From the NCBI RefSeq assembly GCF_029784135.1, contig NC_073746.1:252406494-252470493 (forward strand): DNA of 64,000 nucleotides, written 5' to 3'. Positions 58,781 through 64,000 of the stretch are shown one piece after another (the stretch's first letter is position 1; the number at the start of each line of letters is the position of its first letter). Below the pieces are notes generated by a model that had not been told where the DNA came from, did no database searches, and saw only the letters and a program-made list of their open reading frames with translations. This DNA comes from Toxorhynchites rutilus septentrionalis. Taxonomy: Eukaryota; Arthropoda; Insecta; Diptera; Culicidae. The position numbers and the translations under genes are program-made.

Positions 58781-59460
58781 TGTAAAATATGTCGGAAATC
58801 AAAATAGCGTTTATCGTATCGTTGCAGAGCCGATTACGAAGGTTATTTTTGTTTGAATTATATTCAGAAAAAAATCTCTCGACAGTTGCCGAGAAGTGAG
58901 GCATAGTAAGAACGTTACAAACAAGACATCGAAGCGCAGAAAATGCGAGCGAACCGTCAATTCTTTTTAGCTCGTTTTGTGAAAATGTGATTTCGTTACG
59001 GAGTTATTTTATATTTAGGGTACGAAATTAATCCTCCACATCTTGTATATTACCATTGTGGAATCCTGGAAACGCTTCTAACACAACGTTAATGGTTGTC
59101 AAATTGGAAAAACTTTTGGGATTTAACATTGTTTTGAGCGTCGGATCATCAAAATCGAATCTTTTTCTTATTTGCTTAACCATCTCCATGAAAAACTGGG
59201 ATAAACATCCTTAAAAAGGATCTGTCTTTCGCTGTTCTTCGTTATGATAGTTCCTTCTGCTGCTATTCCAACCCAAAAAAAATTGTCGCTTTTCAAATGA
59301 TCTCTAAATTTAATTGCATTGGACATTGAAACAACGTAAGATTCCTCGCAAATATTACTGAGAATGATCAAATAAAAATCTTTCAGCTCTTCATGTAGCA
59401 TCGTGAATTCAGGGTTTTCAGCTTGGAACAAACGATTCAATCTGTTCTTCTGGGGCAAAC
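58781..59460 (-). pseudogene. hAT-superfamily transposase-like C-terminus
   Basis: The minus strand from 59458 reads MPQKNRLNRLFQAENPEFTM and LHEELKDFYLIILSNI. After a frame change near 59190 it reads MEMVKQIRKRFDFDDPTLKT and INVVLEAFPGFHNGNIQDVE, then a stop at about 59023. A further frame (to about 58775) reads MPHFSATVERFFSEYNSNK and LRNRLCNDTINAIL. That last part is the hAT dimerisation domain (pattern S-x-VER-FS ... LRNRL-NDT-NA). The protein family (ZNF862/KIAA1586-like hAT) is the same as at 47.1-49.0 kb. It is fused directly to the truncated mariner. Confidence 0.85.
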
Positions 59461-59900
59461 CACACCGTCCTACGCGAATTCAGACGATCCTTGAAGGGAA
59501 TTAAGAAACCTTATGAAACTGATCAATCATTGCATTGTATAGTAGAAGTGCGAAATACGCACCCCCTAAGCGAGAATAGATTTATCTTGACCGTGCTCAT
59601 ACCGTGTAACAATTACGTCAGTACGTAGATTAGTTAACCCTCAGTCATCTGTAATCGTTCTGTATTTTAAATACTGAATAAGAAAAGTGCTACGAATTTT
59701 ATTTTGTAAGGCGCCCAAATTCTAAATTTCCAATAATACGGTTTTAAATGGCCTTGCAGAAGTACAATATGCCCATGAGTTGTTTCTCTCAGAGACTATA
59801 AAGCTCAGAGAAACAGCTTGAATGAATGAGAGATTACATCAATCTATTCCAATCATGCCCACCAGTGAAGAGAAGAAACCGTTCCTACGGTGAGCGTGTT
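59461..59900. other. No gene seen
   Basis: Spacer. The first 60 bases may still be decayed hAT-like sequence. Confidence 0.4.
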
Positions 59901-59908
59901 GTCCCATT

Positions 59909-60337
59909 CACGGCTTACAGAGACAAGGCTAGCTACTCCAGATCAGTCATTTTTTAGTGACGTCATCTGAGTCGTTGAAGTAAACAATGTGTTCTTATTT
60001 TTTATTTTTCGTGCTTTGTAAGTTTGTGCGTTGATAATATAGTTGATTATATTTAACACCTTGAATGATTTGATAAAACATTTATCCACAAAGAACATAA
60101 TTCTCGGTTTTTCGGAAAGCGAAAGAATCTCTTTTTTGGCCCGATAATGTCATTTTCATAATTTATACACCCGCTCACAGCGCATTGAACCATGTTCGAT
60201 TTTTCATTTCAGGAACATTTACGCGTAAGTCGGAACACAAAATACAACTGGTGACTGTTTACACTGACGACTCGGATGACGTCATCAAAAAAAAATGTTT
60301 ACTCGCTAAAGAGCTAGCCTTGTCTCTGTAAGCCGTG
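59909..60337. mobile_element. hAT-type MITE with perfect 8-bp target duplication
   Basis: Both ends are CACGGCTTACAGAGACAAGG plus CTAGCT: 26 bases identical and inverted (59909-59934, 60312-60337). The flanks carry GTCCCATT twice (59901-59908, 60338-60345), the 8-bp duplication of hAT elements. Inside the ends a further inverted stretch (TGACGTCATC, GAGTCGT, GTAAACA) extends the pairing to nearly 100 bp. Length 429 bp, no ORF. Confidence 0.96.
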
Positions 60338-60345
60338 GTCCCATT

Positions 60346-61735
60346 CATGCATGAATGAATTCTCCAGTCCGTGCTCTTGTTTTCCTGCATTCTCTGGGCA
60401 CATAATATAGATGCCAGATGTGAAGTAATGTTTTCGTTTTCAAGACATTTAATTTTGTGAAAACATACTGAGGTCATCTCAAAGTATGTGAAAACATTTG
60501 TTTGCGTGATTTATCGAACATGATTTAGAAATATCGTGATGGTTTGGTCATTTTTGTTCATTATGATTACATTTGAAGACATTTATTCGTGCCATGCAGA
60601 GATATTTGAAAAAAATCATCTGGCATCAATCACATACAAGCTATTTCTGTCGTGAGAATGTTTACGGCCGAATGCGAGCAAATTGTCCCAAACGAGGCTA
60701 TGCCATACTGCCCGATGGTAAACTGATACGGAAAATATCAAATTGAGAAAGAAAAGAATCCTTTCTTACCATGTTCTTCATCTGAGATATTCACTGGGAA
60801 CTCGACTCAATAAATATGACCCACAGTTATAGCCTCTGAAGCGGTTTCAAGCAACAAAAACCTTATTGAAATGAAGTAGAAAATTACATCGAAAATCATT
60901 TCCAAAGAAAATTATTTTTCTTATTTTTTGAAGCATGTTACAAATGTAAAACTTGCATGGTAGAATTCTATCGTTGCCTAGCACGGTTTCCTATAATCAT
61001 TGCATTTCTATTCTATTCTTGCAAATTGCCGCCTGCCGGGCGTTTTAGACACATCTCTAAATGCTTTCACGATCAGCAGCAGCAAGCGATACTGCGGCGT
61101 AAAAGTCATCTTGTGTCCTTAAACATCAACTTAATGTTGCTTTGCTCAAGTGTAAGAAATTTCACACGCGGAAAAAATCTGTACCAATCTGTACTTTTTG
61201 ACGAAAATCTGTACCCTGTATCGAACAGAATCTGTACCAAAAATAACGAAAAAAATCTGTAACTTTCCAGATAAATATGTACGTGTGGCAACACTGGTTT
61301 CAATTGATCGCTGAGAAATGTTTCTGAGCCACATAGGGGAACCGCGGGTAAGACGGCTCTTCTACATGCTATTCTATAATATTTAAACCATCCTATGACA
61401 ATGAATACTGATCAAAAGTGGTATAGGAAAACAAGAACCGAAAATTAAGCATGATTTGTGTGGATGCATTTTTTCCGGCTTCGAAATTAAGCATTTTGAG
61501 TGGTTTAATTGCAAAATTGAATTCGTTGAAGATTATATTTCGGGTGGCGAGTTGACAGAGAAGCGATATTAGGTATGTACGGTAAAGTAAATTCATTCGT
61601 AAGTGGTAAATTTAAATTATTGAAATAATTGAATCGTTTGTTTGAGAAACCCCATAAGTCTATTTGACGCACTTGCGGGATAACCACAAAAAACTGTTTT
61701 TCTCGAAATTTTGACCTGGTCCTCCTATTTGTTGG
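60346..61735. other. No gene; ATCTGTACC cluster at 61180-61300
   Basis: 61185-61262 has four AAATCTGTA(C)C-type motifs about 20-28 bp apart, followed by GTGTGGCAACACTGG. The 101-aa frame at 60957-61262 runs into this cluster and is not conserved with a known protein. Confidence 0.45.
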
Positions 61736-61749
61736 TATCAGGTTGAGTT

Positions 61750-62025
61750 CTTCTTCTTCTTGAATGGCACTAACGTTCCTAGAGGAACTTCGCCGTCTCA
61801 ACGTAGTATTACTTGCGTCATTTTTACTAGTACTTAGTTGAGATTTCTATGCCAAATAACACGCCTTGAATGCATTCTGAGTGGCAAGCTCTAGAATACG
61901 CGTGACAACATTGCAAGACGGAGGAAATTGCTTTGACGAGAAAATCCCCCGACCAAAACGGGAATCGAACCCGAACCCCCGGCATGTTAGGTTTGACGCT
62001 AACCACTCGGCCACGGGAGCACATA
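61750..62025 (-). mobile_element. tRNA-headed SINE (family A), copy 3
   Basis: Imperfect target duplication TATCAGGTTGAGTT / TAACAGGTTCAGTT (61736-61749 and about 62024-62037). The minus-strand head carries GTGGCCGAGTGG and GGTTCGATTCCCG, and the tail AAGAAGAAGAA. It has more differences from the other two copies, so is probably the oldest of the three. Confidence 0.92.
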
Positions 62026-62037
62026 ACAGGTTCAGTT

Positions 62038-63154
62038 ACTACACCCAAAACATATAATGTGAAACCACTTTTTCATCAATATAACAGTTTAAGCTCAAAA
62101 TATAACGTTTTGAAGTTGATGGACTTACGGGGTTTTTCAAACAAACGAGAAAACAGTGGTAAATTTAGCCGTTTTGAAGTGATTTAATTCACTTTTATGT
62201 ACTTTCAATGTTCATAATGCTCTTACCAAGTAAGGGTTTATAAGTTATAGGTTATTTTCTGCATCAGAAGACATTCCGATTAAATTGAGTTGCGTATGCT
62301 TCTTACGGCATCGGTAAACAATGAATGAAATTGTATATGAAATTGTATTTGAAACCCCAATTAAAGGAGGTTCGTAGAACTCACTTTTTCTGAAATTTTG
62401 ATGGTCGATGTTAGTTGGAAAACATGAGTTTCCAAAGCCACAATTGAAGTTCTCCCTAACATGTCTGTCTTACCCCCATTGTGTTATGGAAAGATTGTCG
62501 AAAACTCGATTGAGTTGCTCATAATAATGCTGTGAAAACAATTTATGGGCTGATCACAGACCCTAGAGTATTGTGCTACTCAAACACTGCATCAAGTGCA
62601 CGGTTCCTCCTACCAGATTATTATGATTTAACCCTTTGCGGTCGTATTAAATTTGAACATGGGTATCGTACTGGTCGTAATTATTTTTACTTGAAAAAGC
62701 AGTGATGTATAACTTTGTGAGATTATATGCAGTATATTCATAAATTGTGAGATTATGATAGATGAACTTAATTAATTTTTTTGTAAACTTCAGATAAGTA
62801 TTTACTAAATAAGTGTTTCAATGTGTTACTCGTGGGATATTTTTCGGTCCCTAAAATGCAGCCCTGGTTTTCGTATATATCACAAAAATAATTAGTTTGG
62901 TGTCTTCCACCTTTAATATTTCTGTTTGAACATACAGAACAATGCTCTTCACATCTACACATTCCGGCAATGCATGAAATGTTGCATTAAGCCTTTCCTC
63001 AAGCATGGGTAAAAACTTTTGTTTAGACTGAGTACCGTTATTTATTATTCATAGAAGTACCGTTTTGATTCGTGAACAAGTTCACTAGATATTAAAGTTG
63101 ATTTATAAAAAAATGGGAACTGATCAATTGTTGCGTAAAGTATAAGCAGCCATA
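62038..63154. other. No gene seen
   Basis: AT-rich sequence without recognised features. Confidence 0.4.
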
Positions 63155-63326
63155 CAAATGAAACACTAATTTCTACATTACTCGAGAATTAATCAAGCAA
63201 ATAAAACCAAATTTGGCATGTAACGTAAGGGAGAAACATGTTATTTGCAAGTGGTTGATCAATCTTTAACGAGAATTGTGTCTGAAAATAATCTGATATT
63301 ATAATGTCGAGTTTTGGTAGAAGTAC
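63155..63326 (+). repeat. Dispersed repeat family (CTAGCTGACCC type), copy 4, truncated
   Basis: ACTCGAGAATTAATCAAGCA, GGAGAAACATGTTATTTGCA and ACGAGAATTGTGTCTGAAAA in the order of the copy at 33715-34170. It breaks at AGAAGTA, where a TA-flanked element starts. Confidence 0.8.
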
Positions 63327-63405
63327 AGCGCGGACTCGATTATATACAGTTTTTGATTTCTTTTCACTGTATATATTCGAATCCTGTATATAATCGAGTC
63401 AAACA
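63327..63405. mobile_element. Pogo-like end (partial), with internal inverted repeat
   Basis: CAGCGCGGACTCGATTATAT follows a TA at 63325-63326 and resembles pogo/Tigger termini. GACTCGATTATATACAG (63333-63349) returns inverted at 63384-63400. The matching right terminus is not found before the window ends, so the extent is unknown. Confidence 0.6.
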
Positions 63406-63539
63406 AAAATATTTTTTATTCGTTTTTTTTGCATGTATTATTCGTTTTTTGAATATAAAAGAGGAATTTGATTTTTGATTCATCCCCATCCCCTTCATTG
63501 ATTCGAAAATGAAAACCAAGTATTATGTAGGAGTGACAC

Positions 63540-64000
63540 AATAGTAACTCGCCCCGAGTGTCACACGGTCACGCTACGCCACTGCCATCAAGTTTTTACC
63601 GCTAGACGGGCAGTGGCATCGATATTGCAATTTTTTCAATGTGTCCAACTGTTTTGCATATTGAAAAAAATGTTTTGTGTACCGTTTTGTCTCATATTCC
63701 GAACACTTAAGCTTTGTTGGTTATTAAACAGTGTCTCATTACTCAAAATGGTACTCTTTCGCAAAATTAATTTTATTTCTGGAGACAATAGAACCTTCTT
63801 TTTAATTTGACTACAATAAAATTGATTTACAAATACATATTCGTTATGAAAAACTAAGAATATGTTTAATCAACTTTGTCTCAAATTCCGCACACCATTT
63901 TTGTCACTGACTCATATTCCGAACACTTTTGCCTTAAATTCCGAACAGAAAAAATGCAATTTAAAAAAAATCATAACTTTATACTACTGGACCGATTCAT
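63540..64000. repeat. CATATTCCGAACACT repeat region, runs off the window
   Basis: TCATATTCCGAACACTTAAG (63692), CTCAAATTCCGCACACC (about 63881), TCATATTCCGAACACTTTTG (63912) and TTAAATTCCGAACAG (about 63935) are related short motifs. GCTACGCCACTGCC near 63574 followed by GGGCAGTGGC near 63608 looks like a hAT-type MITE end. No gene. Confidence 0.55.

Overview
This window looks like intergenic or heterochromatin-like DNA of a dipteran insect. A culicine mosquito, probably Aedes, is the best guess. It is AT-rich, has no bacterial operon structure and no host gene I can support, and is packed with decayed transposable elements. The organism call is inference. It rests on DD37E Tc1/mariner transposons (a family known from mosquitoes), DD41D mariner-like elements, a BEL/Pao retrotransposon, tRNA-headed SINEs with long target duplications, and many MITEs.

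Layout. 1-2.4 kb: three diverged units of a long tandem repeat. 2.66-3.96 kb: a complete but broken DD37E element. 4.5-5.2 kb: a truncated mariner joined to a local repeat family that recurs to 7.4 kb and includes a 95-bp tandem repeat. 9.58-10.86 kb: DD41D copy 1. 11.3-11.9 kb: a degenerate tandem repeat of about 135 bp. 12.6-17.9 kb: a dispersed repeat family interrupted by a damaged non-LTR retrotransposon (PHD-like finger, CCHC gag, endonuclease, RT). 17.9-26.3 kb: an array of three large foldback (inverted-repeat) modules. These carry nested insertions: DD41D copy 2 (itself hit by a SINE), a MITE, and the tail of an R2/R4-like retrotransposon. 26.3-38.7 kb: mostly gene-free, with SINEs, MITEs, a 45-bp minisatellite and dispersed repeats. 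38.7-49 kb: a deletion derivative of a DD35E element, a mariner fragment, a third DD37E-like element, a LINE RT fragment, DD37E copy 2, and a hAT-like pseudogene split by a complete DD35E element. 50.5-64 kb: a SINE, DD41D-like copy 3 abutting a minus-strand BEL/Pao polyprotein remnant, a mauritiana-like mariner fused onto a hAT-like C-terminus, a clean hAT-type MITE, a SINE, and a pogo-like end.

All transposase and polymerase reading frames are disrupted except a 279-aa R2-like C-terminal ORF and a 5'-truncated mariner ORF. Several insertions have their empty site preserved elsewhere in the same window, so element boundaries and relative order of insertion can be read directly. I see no clear new biological system. 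The most unusual structures are the foldback array and the transposon-in-transposon chimeras.
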